64,000 nucleotides of DNA from Deltaproteobacteria bacterium (lineage in GTDB: Bacteria; Myxococcota; Kuafuiibacteriia; Kuafuiibacteriales; Kuafuiibacteriaceae). The translations under genes were made by a program, and so were the position numbers. Numbering within the stretch: position 1 is the first letter of the stretch; each line of letters begins with the position of its first letter. Where the stretch lies: assembly GCA_016713425.1 (NCBI GenBank), contig JADJPE010000005.1, forward strand, positions 2,356,001 to 2,420,000, read 5' to 3'. Under the pieces are notes generated by a model that did not search any database, had not been told where the DNA came from, and saw only the letters and a program-made list of their open reading frames with translations. Positions 36,898 to 45,339 of this stretch are shown piece by piece.

Positions 36898-37032
36898 ATG
36901 AGCTGGCGCTTTGGCTTTAGCTTTGGCGTTAGCTTTAGCTTTAGCTTTAGCTCTGGCTTTGGCGTTAGCGTTAGCTTCGACTATGGCCTCGGCATGAGCC
37001 GTGGCTACGCACGGGTGGGACGACGCGGGTGA
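36898..37032 (+). CDS. possible 44-residue small protein, coupled to the long TPR gene
   Basis: ATG 36898 follows the previous stop codon by 5 bases and has AAAGGA 9 bases upstream (36883-36888). The frame codes alternating Phe/Ser/Gly/Val residues ('FGVSFSFSFSSGFGVSVSF') and then a short basic tail 'GYARVGRRG'; the alternation would suit a beta-strand or amyloid-like segment. The stop overlaps the GTG of the next gene (GTGA). The composition comes from a ggctttagc-type repeat, so it may instead be only a spacer repeat that happens to be open; signals at both ends favour translation. Confidence 0.45.
   Translation: MSWRFGFSFGVSFSFSFSSGFGVSVSFDYGLGMSRGYARVGRRG
36906..36983 (+). repeat. tttagc/ttggcg hexamer repeat
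   Basis: A run of related hexamers (ctttgg, ctttag, cgttag) fills the space between the two TPR genes; it codes the Phe/Ser/Val/Gly stretch of the small ORF. Confidence 0.85.
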
Positions 37033-40000
37033 AGGACGAGAAGACAAAGACGGCCGCGGGCGGCGAAGAAGGCGAAGAAGGCGCTGAAGACGACGGCGAA
37101 GGGGGCGACGACTCCGTCCAGATCGACATCGAGGAGATCCACGACGCCGACGACCTCGGAGAGCCGCGCGAGATCGTGCAGCTTGCGGCGTCGCGCGATC
37201 CGGCATCAGGCTTAAAAGACCTCGCGCGCGCCGAAACGGCGGGCGGCGGTCGGGCTCGCCTGGCTCGGCTTCAGGTTGAGCTCGATGCTGCGCTGGCACG
37301 CAACGAATCGGCCGTCATCATAGCGACCCTCGAAGAGATCGTCGCGGAAAATGAAGTGCTTGGGCACGACCATCGGGCGTTCTTGGCGATGGTCGACCTC
37401 GTCAAGCATGACGCCGCGCTGAAACGCCTCGAAAGGCTGATCGAGCTCGGGCGTCGTGATCCAGAAGATCACGCCCTCCTCTTGGATACGGTGGCGGCGG
37501 CGGCGGAGAAACTGGGCCTCGAGGCTCAGATCGATCTGGGTCTGCGTTTGGTCGACGTCGAGTACCGAGACCGTCGCGACCCCGACGCGGCGCTTCGGCG
37601 CCTCGAACGACTCGATGCTCATTTCCCTGATCATCGCTTGTTCCACCGGACCGTCGAGATCCTGGAGGAAGAAGGGCGTGCCGAGGCACTTGTCGAGGTT
37701 TTGCTGCGGCAGTCGGCGCGCCTGTCCGACCTCGGCGCGGCTGCGGCTTTGGTCCGCCGCTCCGCGGCGATTCGCGAGCATCACCTCGACGACCCAGCGG
37801 GTGCGGCCGACATTTTGCTGGGTTATCTTCGGCAGAGCGAGCGACTCGACCCCGATCTCGAGCGCGATGCCGTTCGACTTCTCGAAGTAACCGAACGCTA
37901 CGCCGATCTCGCCCGTTTCCTGGAAGAAGGCTTGTCTTGGCGGTCTGAGCCCGAACAGCTGACGACTCGGCTCTACGTGGCGCGCGTCTACCGCGAACGT
38001 TTGGGCGATGTCGATGCCGCGGAGCGCGTGCTTCGCGGGAAGACCGAGCACGATCTGGCCAACCCGGTGCTCCTCGAAGCGCTCGAGTCGCTCTATGAGT
38101 CCCACGAGCGTTGGGGACCTCTCCTCGATGTGCTCTCGCGCCGCGTCGATCTCTCGCGCGATCCGGTCGAACGCAGCGCGTTGCGGCGCCGCGCCGCAGC
38201 CATTGCGATGAGTCGGCTCGAGAACCGAGCGCTCGCGATTGACCTCCTCACGAACGCGGTCAAAGAGGTGCCGAACGATCTCGAGCTCGTGGCCGAGACC
38301 GAGCGCATCTTGCGGCTGGCCGAGGATTGGGATGGTGTTCTCGACCTCCTCGCGCTTCGTCTTCGCTTCACGTCGGACGGGCGCGCCAAGATTCAGGCCC
38401 GCCTCGACATGGCGCGCATCCTCTTGCACGTTCGGGGCGACCCGCGGGCGAGCGCCGCCGCGCTGCGCGAAGCGCTGGTTCTCGACCCGGCCCATGTCGA
38501 GGTGCTCACCATGCTGGCCGACGTCGAGGCGCAGCGCGGAGAAGTGGCCGCGGCCATCTCGGCACTGCGGACGTTGCTTCGCGTTGGACCATCCTCGGAG
38601 CACGCCGCCGTGCATACGCGAATCGGTTCGCTGATGTTCGAGCGACTTGGCGATCGGGCCGCGGCCGCCGACGAATTCCGGGCTGCGCTCGAGTTGGACC
38701 CGGAGCACCTCGACGCGCTTCGTCCCCTGCTCGAATGGGTGCAGGCGCAGCAGGATTTCGTTGCGGCCTTTGACCTCGCGGTTCGGGGCGCCTCGCTGAC
38801 CCGTGAAACACGCGACGAGGTCGAGTTCTTGGAGCGGGCGTCGATGATCGCGCTCGAACGTCTCGGAGACCCACTCCGCGCGATCGATCTCCTCTCGCGG
38901 GCGGTCGAGCTCGATCCAGATCATTTTGCGCTCGTCGCGACGCTCGGTGAGCTCCTGATGGCACGAGGTGAGTATGGGCGCGCGTTGCCGCACCTCTACC
39001 GTGCGGCCACCGGACTCTCTGACCCGGCGCGCGTGGCGGCGCTGTTCTCGTCGGCCGGCTTGGCCGCGGAGCGACTCGGGCAGCGCGACGCCGCCATCGA
39101 GGCCTATCAAGCTTCGCTCGCGCGCGAACCTCGCGGCCTGGGACCGCTTCGCCGTTTGAACGATCTCCTGGCCGGTCGGTGGACGGAAGATGCTTCCGAT
39201 GGGCCGCTCTTGACCGAGATTGGGCGAAGACTCTTGCTCTTTCACGAGCCGCTCCTCGACGACGGCGAGCGAGCTCGGGTGTACTTCCGGATGGCCCTCG
39301 CCAAGCAAGGACTCCGTGACGTCGAGGCCGCTGCGCGATGGGCGCGGCGGGCGTTCGAACTCGACGAGACCTTGGTCGATGCCATGGACTTGCTCGCCGA
39401 GTGTCTGCGTGAACAGGGGGCTTGCTTCGAAGCTGCGGAGGCTTTCCGGAAGATCGCGGCCGGCCGGGCGAGTCCGAGCGCTCGACGCACGCCCCTCCTC
39501 CAGGCCGCGGAGCTGTACACGCAGCACGGCGACGAGACGCGAGCGGCGGCCGTCCTGGCCGAGGTTCAGGCGAATGACCCGCGCGATGTCGAGGTTGCAA
39601 GGAAACTCGCCAATGCCCGCGCCAACATGGGGGACGCCGTCGGGTCGGCCGATGCACTCATCACGACGGCCGAGTGCGCCGAGCAGGCTCCACCCATGGT
39701 GCGCGCTCAGCTTCTGGTCGAAGCGGCGCGAACGATGATGGGGCCGGTGGGCGACCGTATGAGCGCAAAGCGGCTCCTCAAAGCCGCGCTTTCGTTTGCC
39801 CCGGGATATCCGGCGGCCACCGCCGATCTCGAGATCCTGCTCGAGTTCGATGCCGAGATCCGAGCCCTGGCCGAGTTGAAGGCGTCCACGGCATCTGTCT
39901 ACCTTTCTCGGCCGACCGCTGCTTCGGAGGTGACGTCGGCGGAGGCGATGCGGACCGCGCGCACGAAGCTCGAGGAGGCCGTCGAGCTCTATCGATACCG

Positions 40001-41261
40001 GCTCGACGACTTGCCCGCGGCGGCCGCACTCCTGCGTCAGCTCGTTGCCTTGGCGCCCGACCTCGAGCCGACCGAGAAGCTCGCGGTGACGCTCGCCGAG
40101 ATGGTCGACCGAAGCTTGACCTCGGATGCCGGCGTCGATGCCGACGTTCTTCAGGAGGCCATCGAGCGTTCTGCTTTCTGGGTCGAAGCGCGGCCGGCCG
40201 ACATCGACGGGCTTCGTCGTTTGCTGAAGCTTCGGCGTTTGGCGGGCGACCTGGTCCACGCAACGATTCTTGAGGAGCTTCTGGGCCTGGCGAACGAGCC
40301 GCTCGATGGTGTGGGCGGTGAACCGGAGAGCGCGCGTGCAGGGCCCAAGACTACGGATCCTGGGTTGGCGGATCCTGGTTCGGCGGATGCTGAGTTCGCG
40401 GGGCATGAGGTTTCGGCGATGGCCGTCGCTGTCTCCGGCGAGCGCCCGGGGACTCGGACACTCGTTGGCGTTGTTCCGGCCACCCCGGGATCGGGATGGA
40501 CGATTCCGCCCGATCCGAGAGAAGGCGCGCTCGACGCCCTTTTTTCTGGGCTCGCCTTTTTGCCGATCAAGGCGCTCTCCGATACGTTGGTCGATCCGAA
40601 GCTGAAGAAGAAGGATCTCGTCGGCGCGGCCGGCCTTGGCATTCAGGTTTCGCGTCCGCTCGAACACGCGGCTGCCATCCTCGGAAGCCCGTTGCCCCCG
40701 GTGTATGTGCGCCAAGAGGGATTTCAGACGTCGGCCGTAACGCCGGCCTATCTGTTCGATCAGCCGGCGCTCATCGTGAGTCTTGGCGCGGCCGAGAAGA
40801 TGTCGGCGGATGAGCTTCGCTATTTCTTCGGTCACGCGCTGTCTTGCCTCAGGCCCCGGGCCCTCGCGCTCTCGATGTTGTCGAGCGAGGCCCTGCGTGA
40901 CTGCCTGGTGGGTTTCGCGAAGCTGGGTGAGCCGGAACGTTTCTTTGCCGATCCCAAGGGGGCGAAGAAGCGCGGCCGTTCGCTCGAGAGGCTCGTACCG
41001 TCCGAGCGTCGTCCCGCTCTGATGCAGGCGGCGTCCGAGTGGCTGCTTCGGCCGGATCGCACGACGCTCGCGGAAGAGCGAGCCTTTGTGATGCGTAGCG
41101 CAGAGCGTGCCGGATTGGCGGCCAACGCGTCGGTGACGTCGTCCATCGAGCTCATGAAGCGGGCGGCGGGAGGTCGGACTGAACGCGCCGCGCTGGTGCC
41201 TCTCTTGCGCTTCGCAGCGTCCAGAGCGTTTGCTGAATCCGTTGCTCGGCTTCGCTGGTGA
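37029..41261 (+). CDS. giant TPR-repeat protein
   Basis: 1410 residues from GTG 37029, which overlaps the stop of the small ORF. An acidic N-terminus ('GGEEGEEGAEDDGEGGDD') precedes about 25 TPR-like helical pairs up to ~1090, many of the form 'RLGDxxAAxxxFRxALELDPxHLDAL'. From ~1150 a different C-terminal domain appears ('LPIKALSDTLVDPKLKKKDLVGAAGLGIQ', 'VYVRQEGFQTSAVTPAYLFDQPALIVSLGAAEKMSADELRYFFGHALSCLRP'), whose 'LRYFFGHALSCL' stretch is reminiscent of a peptidase-like fold without a clear HExxH. No signal peptide. It resembles long myxobacterial TPR scaffold proteins; partner and role unknown. Confidence 0.8.
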   Translation: MKDEKTKTAAGGEEGEEGAEDDGEGGDDSVQIDIEEIHDADDLGEPREIVQLAASRDPASGLKDLARAETAGGGRARLARLQVELDAALARNESAVIIATLEEIVAENEVLGHDHRAFLAMVDLVKHDAALKRLERLIELGRRDPEDHALLLDTVAAAAEKLGLEAQIDLGLRLVDVEYRDRRDPDAALRRLERLDAHFPDHRLFHRTVEILEEEGRAEALVEVLLRQSARLSDLGAAAALVRRSAAIREHHLDDPAGAADILLGYLRQSERLDPDLERDAVRLLEVTERYADLARFLEEGLSWRSEPEQLTTRLYVARVYRERLGDVDAAERVLRGKTEHDLANPVLLEALESLYESHERWGPLLDVLSRRVDLSRDPVERSALRRRAAAIAMSRLENRALAIDLLTNAVKEVPNDLELVAETERILRLAEDWDGVLDLLALRLRFTSDGRAKIQARLDMARILLHVRGDPRASAAALREALVLDPAHVEVLTMLADVEAQRGEVAAAISALRTLLRVGPSSEHAAVHTRIGSLMFERLGDRAAAADEFRAALELDPEHLDALRPLLEWVQAQQDFVAAFDLAVRGASLTRETRDEVEFLERASMIALERLGDPLRAIDLLSRAVELDPDHFALVATLGELLMARGEYGRALPHLYRAATGLSDPARVAALFSSAGLAAERLGQRDAAIEAYQASLAREPRGLGPLRRLNDLLAGRWTEDASDGPLLTEIGRRLLLFHEPLLDDGERARVYFRMALAKQGLRDVEAAARWARRAFELDETLVDAMDLLAECLREQGACFEAAEAFRKIAAGRASPSARRTPLLQAAELYTQHGDETRAAAVLAEVQANDPRDVEVARKLANARANMGDAVGSADALITTAECAEQAPPMVRAQLLVEAARTMMGPVGDRMSAKRLLKAALSFAPGYPAATADLEILLEFDAEIRALAELKASTASVYLSRPTAASEVTSAEAMRTARTKLEEAVELYRYRLDDLPAAAALLRQLVALAPDLEPTEKLAVTLAEMVDRSLTSDAGVDADVLQEAIERSAFWVEARPADIDGLRRLLKLRRLAGDLVHATILEELLGLANEPLDGVGGEPESARAGPKTTDPGLADPGSADAEFAGHEVSAMAVAVSGERPGTRTLVGVVPATPGSGWTIPPDPREGALDALFSGLAFLPIKALSDTLVDPKLKKKDLVGAAGLGIQVSRPLEHAAAILGSPLPPVYVRQEGFQTSAVTPAYLFDQPALIVSLGAAEKMSADELRYFFGHALSCLRPRALALSMLSSEALRDCLVGFAKLGEPERFFADPKGAKKRGRSLERLVPSERRPALMQAASEWLLRPDRTTLAEERAFVMRSAERAGLAANASVTSSIELMKRAAGGRTERAALVPLLRFAASRAFAESVARLRW

Positions 41262-41274
41262 CGAGAGCTCGGAG

Positions 41275-42045
41275 TCAATCGTTGACGACGAAGACGGGGG
41301 ACGGCGAGTTCGCCACTTCTTCGAACGGGTCTTCGCCGCGACGAATGAGCCACGCGCCGATGCCAAGGTCTTCGAGATCTTTGCGCGCATGCCACAGGAG
41401 GACAGCATCCTTGATGCGTTCGTTGTACGTGTCGATCGCCCCCACGAACAGCTCGCCGCTCCGCGCCTTGAACGCCTCACTCGTCTTCTTCGACGGACAG
41501 CGCCGTCCCCAAACGATCCTACGTCGTCCGACCAGCGTGTAAGGAAATCGCTCGCACGAGGTCGGCCAGTTTGGATAGAGCGCGCACTGCATGTCGGCCC
41601 GGAGTGCGGCGCAGACATGGTGTCCGCCGAGGACGTTCTGTTTGAGAATGGGCAGTGTCTGCCACAGCTCTGAGGCGACGAGCTCCTGGAGGGCGGGGCG
41701 TTCTTGGAGCATGGACCGTGGGAAGAGCGGCTTCTTGCGGGAGATCAGATCTGTTCGCCCGATGTCCATGAGTCGCGCAATGTCTACGAGTCGCAGCGAA
41801 ACGATGTTCTCGATGCCCATGCAGCAGATGTCTTCGCAACGCGCGCAGTCCGGGACCTGGCCGGCCGGAATCTCGTTCTTGATCGAGATCGAGGAAAGGA
41901 CGTCGACGTCGAAGTGGGCGCGGAGCTCGAGTTCGCGCACGACTCGGCGCGAGAACAATCGCCGCCAAGGATGCTGGTAGCGAGCCCAAAGCGCATCGAG
42001 CGCCGTCGCGACTCTTGGGTCGGTGCTCGATGACTCGGAGCTCAT
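41275..42045 (-). CDS. YkgJ-family cysteine cluster protein
   Basis: 256 residues with two Cys groups: 'CARCEDICCMGIENIVSLRLVDIARLMDIG' and 'CALYPNWPTSCERFPY', the usual YkgJ/Fe-S or Zn cluster layout with the PxxCxxFP-type second half. Function of the family is poorly known; some members act with modification or redox enzymes. Its start overlaps the stop of the SDR gene (ATGA), and it ends 13 bp from the convergent TPR gene. Confidence 0.85.
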   Translation of the reverse strand: MSSESSSTDPRVATALDALWARYQHPWRRLFSRRVVRELELRAHFDVDVLSSISIKNEIPAGQVPDCARCEDICCMGIENIVSLRLVDIARLMDIGRTDLISRKKPLFPRSMLQERPALQELVASELWQTLPILKQNVLGGHHVCAALRADMQCALYPNWPTSCERFPYTLVGRRRIVWGRRCPSKKTSEAFKARSGELFVGAIDTYNERIKDAVLLWHARKDLEDLGIGAWLIRRGEDPFEEVANSPSPVFVVND

Positions 42046-42941
42046 GCGTCGAGGAAGTAGTCAGGAAAGAGCGGCTTGCCAGGCGATACGGCGTAGGGCG
42101 CAAAGTCGCTGACGCCTTCGGCGCGCAAGACTTCCTCGTCGATGAAGAAGTGTCCAGTGCATGCTCGGCTTGGACGAACCAAGATCGCATGGGCGGCGTC
42201 GGCCATGATCTCCGGCTTTCGGCAGTGATCGAGCGCGTCGTCCCCACCCAGCATCCGCATCGCCGCGGTCGCAATGGCCGTCTTCGGCCAGAGCGCGTTG
42301 ACGGCAATGCCGAGGGCACGGAACTCCTCGGCCATGCCGAGCACACACATGCTCATGCCGTACTTACTCATCGTATATGCCGTGTGGTCCTTGAACCACC
42401 GAACGTTCATGTTGAGCGGCGGTGAATTGTTGAGGACGTGCGGATTCGTCGACAAAGAGAGATGAGGCAGACAGGCCTGCGTCGCCAGGAACGTGCCGCG
42501 CACATTGACCTGGTGCATGAGGTCGAACTTCTTCATCGACGTTTGCTCAGTGTTGGTGAGACTGATCGCGCTCGCGTTGTTGATGAGGATGTCGATACCA
42601 CCAAACCGTTCGACGATCGTTGCGACGGCAGCTTTGACCTGATCTTCGAACCGAACGTCGCACCCAACCGCGAGTGCTTCTCCACCGGCGGCTTCGATCT
42701 CCTCGGCCGCCGTGAACACCGTGCCGGGAAGTGTCGGGTGCGCTTCCACAGTCTTCGCGAGGATCGCAATCTTCGCCCCGTCGCGGGCTGCGCGAAGCGC
42801 CATGGCCTTCCCGATACCGCGACTCGCGCCCGTTATGACGAGCGTTCGGCCTTTGAGCGTCCCGCCCCCGCCCCCGCCCCCGCCCGCGGTCTTGGCACCA
42901 CGTCCGCTCTCGCTTCGCTCTTCAGTGCCGCTCATCGCCAC
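42042..42941 (-). CDS. short-chain dehydrogenase, HSDL2-like
   Basis: 299 residues after a Gly-rich leader. Rossmann motif 'VITGASRGIGKAMALRAARDGAKIAI', 'NNASAI' and the catalytic 'YTMSKYG' (YxxxK) are present. The segment 'KTVEAHPTLPGTVFTAAEEIEAAGGEALAVGCDVR' and the C-terminal 'GHFFIDEEVLRAEGVSDFAPYAV' match the hydroxysteroid-dehydrogenase-like-2 (SDR) group, which may act in fatty-acid or sterol metabolism. It sits between the esterase gene (35 bp upstream) and the YkgJ-type gene (ATGA overlap). Confidence 0.9.
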   Translation of the reverse strand: MAMSGTEERSESGRGAKTAGGGGGGGGTLKGRTLVITGASRGIGKAMALRAARDGAKIAILAKTVEAHPTLPGTVFTAAEEIEAAGGEALAVGCDVRFEDQVKAAVATIVERFGGIDILINNASAISLTNTEQTSMKKFDLMHQVNVRGTFLATQACLPHLSLSTNPHVLNNSPPLNMNVRWFKDHTAYTMSKYGMSMCVLGMAEEFRALGIAVNALWPKTAIATAAMRMLGGDDALDHCRKPEIMADAAHAILVRPSRACTGHFFIDEEVLRAEGVSDFAPYAVSPGKPLFPDYFLDA

Positions 42942-42976
42942 CGTGCCCTCGCCGTCTTTCCGTTCATGACTACGCT

Positions 42977-44020
42977 CTAACGTCTTTCGCTGGTCGGAGC
43001 CAGCGCCCTGAACGCGGTGCGCCAGGCCTCCTTGGCTGCTGGGCGTGTGAGAAGCATCTCGAATGCATGAGGCTCGCCGTCGTAGTAGCTGGCCGTGTGG
43101 GCTACGCCTCGCTGCCTGAGGGCGCGCTCGAGGCGTCGTGTGTCGTCGATGATCGGATCGCGGGTTCCTGCCGAGAGCACAAACAGGGGGAGCGCGCGCG
43201 TGGGTTCGTCGCCCCGCTCCAGCACGCGGAGGGGATTGGCGAGGTCGAAGGGATCGGCGTGGCCGAGGGGCTCGGCGTGGCCGAGGGGCTCGGGGTGGCC
43301 GAGGGGCTCGGGGTGGCCGAGGGGCTCGGCATGGCCGAAGGGGTCGGTCAGGTCGTCGGGAAGGTAGCCGCGCCTGACGGAAACGAGGCGGTCACGGAAG
43401 AACCAAGATAGCCCTTGGTCCCGCCAAAAGCGTGCCTCGTTCGAGACTTCGTACAGTCCCGAGGCCCCGACGACGGCGCGTGGGACGACGTTGAGGTCGA
43501 AGACCCGCCGGGCGAGTGATTCGGGGCGGTCAAAGCAGCACATCAGTGTGAGCGCCGTGATGAGATTTGCGCCCGCCGACTCCCCGGCCAAGACGATCTG
43601 GCTGGTGTCCCCGCCGAAGCTTCGAGCGTGGCTGATCATCCAAGCCAAGGCCTCCGCTGTGTCCTCGAGCGCGGCCGGAAACGGGTGGGCCGGAGCCAGG
43701 CGATAGTTGATCGTGAAGACGACGTAGCCTTGTTGCGCGAACCGCGTGCTCGGCAGCCAGTGGCTTTCCTTCGAAAGGATTCGAAAGCCTCCGCCGTGCA
43801 CGTATAGGACGATGGGGCGAAGGCGATCCGATGCTCGGGGGCGATAGATGTCGAGGGTGTGCGCCTTATGCCCCGTCTTGGCGTAGGCGATGTCGCGTCG
43901 GACCTCCACCCCCACCCGGCCGGGACTACGACGGTCCGGATGGATACGGCTGGCCGACGTCGCGGTTTTGAGTACCCACTCGAGAATGCAGGAGCCCAGC
44001 CGTCTCCGGGAGTCGATCAT
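42977..44020 (-). CDS. alpha/beta hydrolase, HSL-type carboxylesterase
   Basis: About 347 residues from ATG 44020; further upstream starts would run into the promoter side of the divergent S1 gene. Oxyanion 'YVHGGGFRILSKESHWL', nucleophile elbow 'LAGESAGANLITAL' and C-terminal 'DPIIDDTRRLERAL' with 'GEPHAFEM' make the Ser-Asp-His triad of hormone-sensitive-lipase-type esterases. A Pro-Leu-Gly-His-Pro-Glu repeat coded by an 18-bp unit is inserted between the elbow and the Asp. It is the first gene of a three-gene minus-strand group with an SDR and a YkgJ-type protein. Confidence 0.88.
   Translation of the reverse strand: MIDSRRRLGSCILEWVLKTATSASRIHPDRRSPGRVGVEVRRDIAYAKTGHKAHTLDIYRPRASDRLRPIVLYVHGGGFRILSKESHWLPSTRFAQQGYVVFTINYRLAPAHPFPAALEDTAEALAWMISHARSFGGDTSQIVLAGESAGANLITALTLMCCFDRPESLARRVFDLNVVPRAVVGASGLYEVSNEARFWRDQGLSWFFRDRLVSVRRGYLPDDLTDPFGHAEPLGHPEPLGHPEPLGHAEPLGHADPFDLANPLRVLERGDEPTRALPLFVLSAGTRDPIIDDTRRLERALRQRGVAHTASYYDGEPHAFEMLLTRPAAKEAWRTAFRALAPTSERR
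43256..43345. repeat. 18-bp tandem repeat inside the esterase gene
   Basis: Five copies of ggcgtggccgaggggctc, the third to fifth with small changes, code (on the minus strand) repeating Pro-Leu-Gly-His-Pro/Ala-Glu in a surface loop region of the hydrolase. Confidence 0.92.
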
Positions 44021-44247
44021 AAATTCAATGATTGCAGTGTCTTGCAGCCTTGACCCTCGCCCGATTCGCGCGCGCGATCCGGGCGCCGCTCGAGATGTCG
44101 GGCTTGGCGTCGTTTCGGCCTGCACCTGGGATTTGGTTTGGGGGCTGGCGTCGGTCGAGTGAGGGTCGAGCATGGCGACGCGCTCGAGTGTACGCCGTTT
44201 CGATATCGGTTGCCTCTGCTTCGGCTTCTCTGGTTGATCTTCCGACT

Positions 44248-45330
44248 ATGGAGCAGTTCGCAGCCCCAGAAGGTCATGATGCAGTCGTCGATGCCGCGGT
44301 CGCGGCCGCGGTTGAGGGTACGGTCCAGGATGGCGTCGTGCGATCGGTCGAGGGCGATGAGGTCGTGGTGGGTTTCGGCGAGGGCCTCGAGGGCGTCGTG
44401 CCGCTTCGCGATTTTGGACCGGCGTCGCCCGTGACGACGCCGGATGCAGGCGCGACGGCCGCGACCGTGTCGTCGTCGCCCGCCATCGGGCAGGCGGTTG
44501 CGGTCTATGTCGAGCACGCCCTCCCGTCATCGCGTCGTTTTCTTCTCTCGAAGGACAAGGGTGAGCGGATGCGGCAACTCGAGCGCGTGATGAAGGCGCA
44601 CGCGGATGGCACTGTGATCGAAGGGGAGATCGTCGCGGCGATCGACGGGGGCTTCGCGGTCGACGTGGGTGTTCGTGCCTTTTTGCCGTCGTCGCAGTTT
44701 GGGCTTCGACCGGTCCGTGACCTCAAGCAGGTGCTCGGGCAGCGATTCTTGTTCAAAGTCATCCGCGTCGATGAGCGACGGCACAACATTGTCCTCTCCC
44801 GCCGCGTGCTGCTCGAAGCCGAGCGCGACAAGTCGCTCGAGCGCATTCAGACCGGCGCGATCGTCGAAGGGGTCGTCAAGAACTTCGTCGACTACGGGGC
44901 CTTCGTGGAGGTCCTCGGCATCGACGGACTCCTCCATGTCACCGACATGAGCTACGGGAAAGTGAACCATCCGTCCGATCTCGTGAAGATCGGACAGCGT
45001 GTCACGCTCAAAGTACTCAAGTACGACCCGGCGTCGCAGCGCCTGTCGCTTGGACTTCGTCAGGCGCAAGAAGACCCTTGGGTGGGCGCCGAGAAGAAAT
45101 ATGCCGTGGGTGCAAGGGTCCAAGGTCTCGTCGTGAGCAAGACCGACTACGGCTGTTTTCTCGAGCTCGAACCCGGCGTCGAAGGGCTCGTTCATGTGAC
45201 GGGACCCATGATCCCCGCCGGGACCCGAGAGGCCGTCCGGCGCGCAGAAATCGGCGAGGACCTTGAAGCGGTGGTGCTCGACGTCGATCTGGCGAAGAAG
45301 CGAATCTCGCTGACCCTACCCGTCGCGTGA
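44248..45330 (+). CDS. S1-domain RNA-binding protein (ribosomal protein S1-like)
   Basis: 360 residues from ATG 44248 ('MEQFAAPEGHD'); the longer frame upstream has no protein-like content. Four S1 (OB-fold) units are seen: 'GTVQDGVVRSVEGDEVVVGFG', 'GTVIEGEIVAAIDGGFAVDVG', 'GAIVEGVVKNFVDYGAFVEVLGIDGLLHVTDMSYGKV' and 'GARVQGLVVSKTDYGCFLELEPGVEGLVHVTG'. The third is the best preserved. It is shorter than bacterial S1 (usually six units) and is best called S1-like. It probably binds mRNA during translation initiation. It ends 9 bp from the convergent nrdJ. Confidence 0.88.
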   Translation: MEQFAAPEGHDAVVDAAVAAAVEGTVQDGVVRSVEGDEVVVGFGEGLEGVVPLRDFGPASPVTTPDAGATAATVSSSPAIGQAVAVYVEHALPSSRRFLLSKDKGERMRQLERVMKAHADGTVIEGEIVAAIDGGFAVDVGVRAFLPSSQFGLRPVRDLKQVLGQRFLFKVIRVDERRHNIVLSRRVLLEAERDKSLERIQTGAIVEGVVKNFVDYGAFVEVLGIDGLLHVTDMSYGKVNHPSDLVKIGQRVTLKVLKYDPASQRLSLGLRQAQEDPWVGAEKKYAVGARVQGLVVSKTDYGCFLELEPGVEGLVHVTGPMIPAGTREAVRRAEIGEDLEAVVLDVDLAKKRISLTLPVA

Positions 45331-45339
45331 CGGGCATCC

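Noticed and set aside
37212..41618. A 1468-codon open frame antisense to the giant TPR gene
   Set aside because: The sense strand has clear TPR sequence and a coupled start. The antisense product is Arg/Leu/Gly-rich without motifs, as expected from high-GC codon bias.
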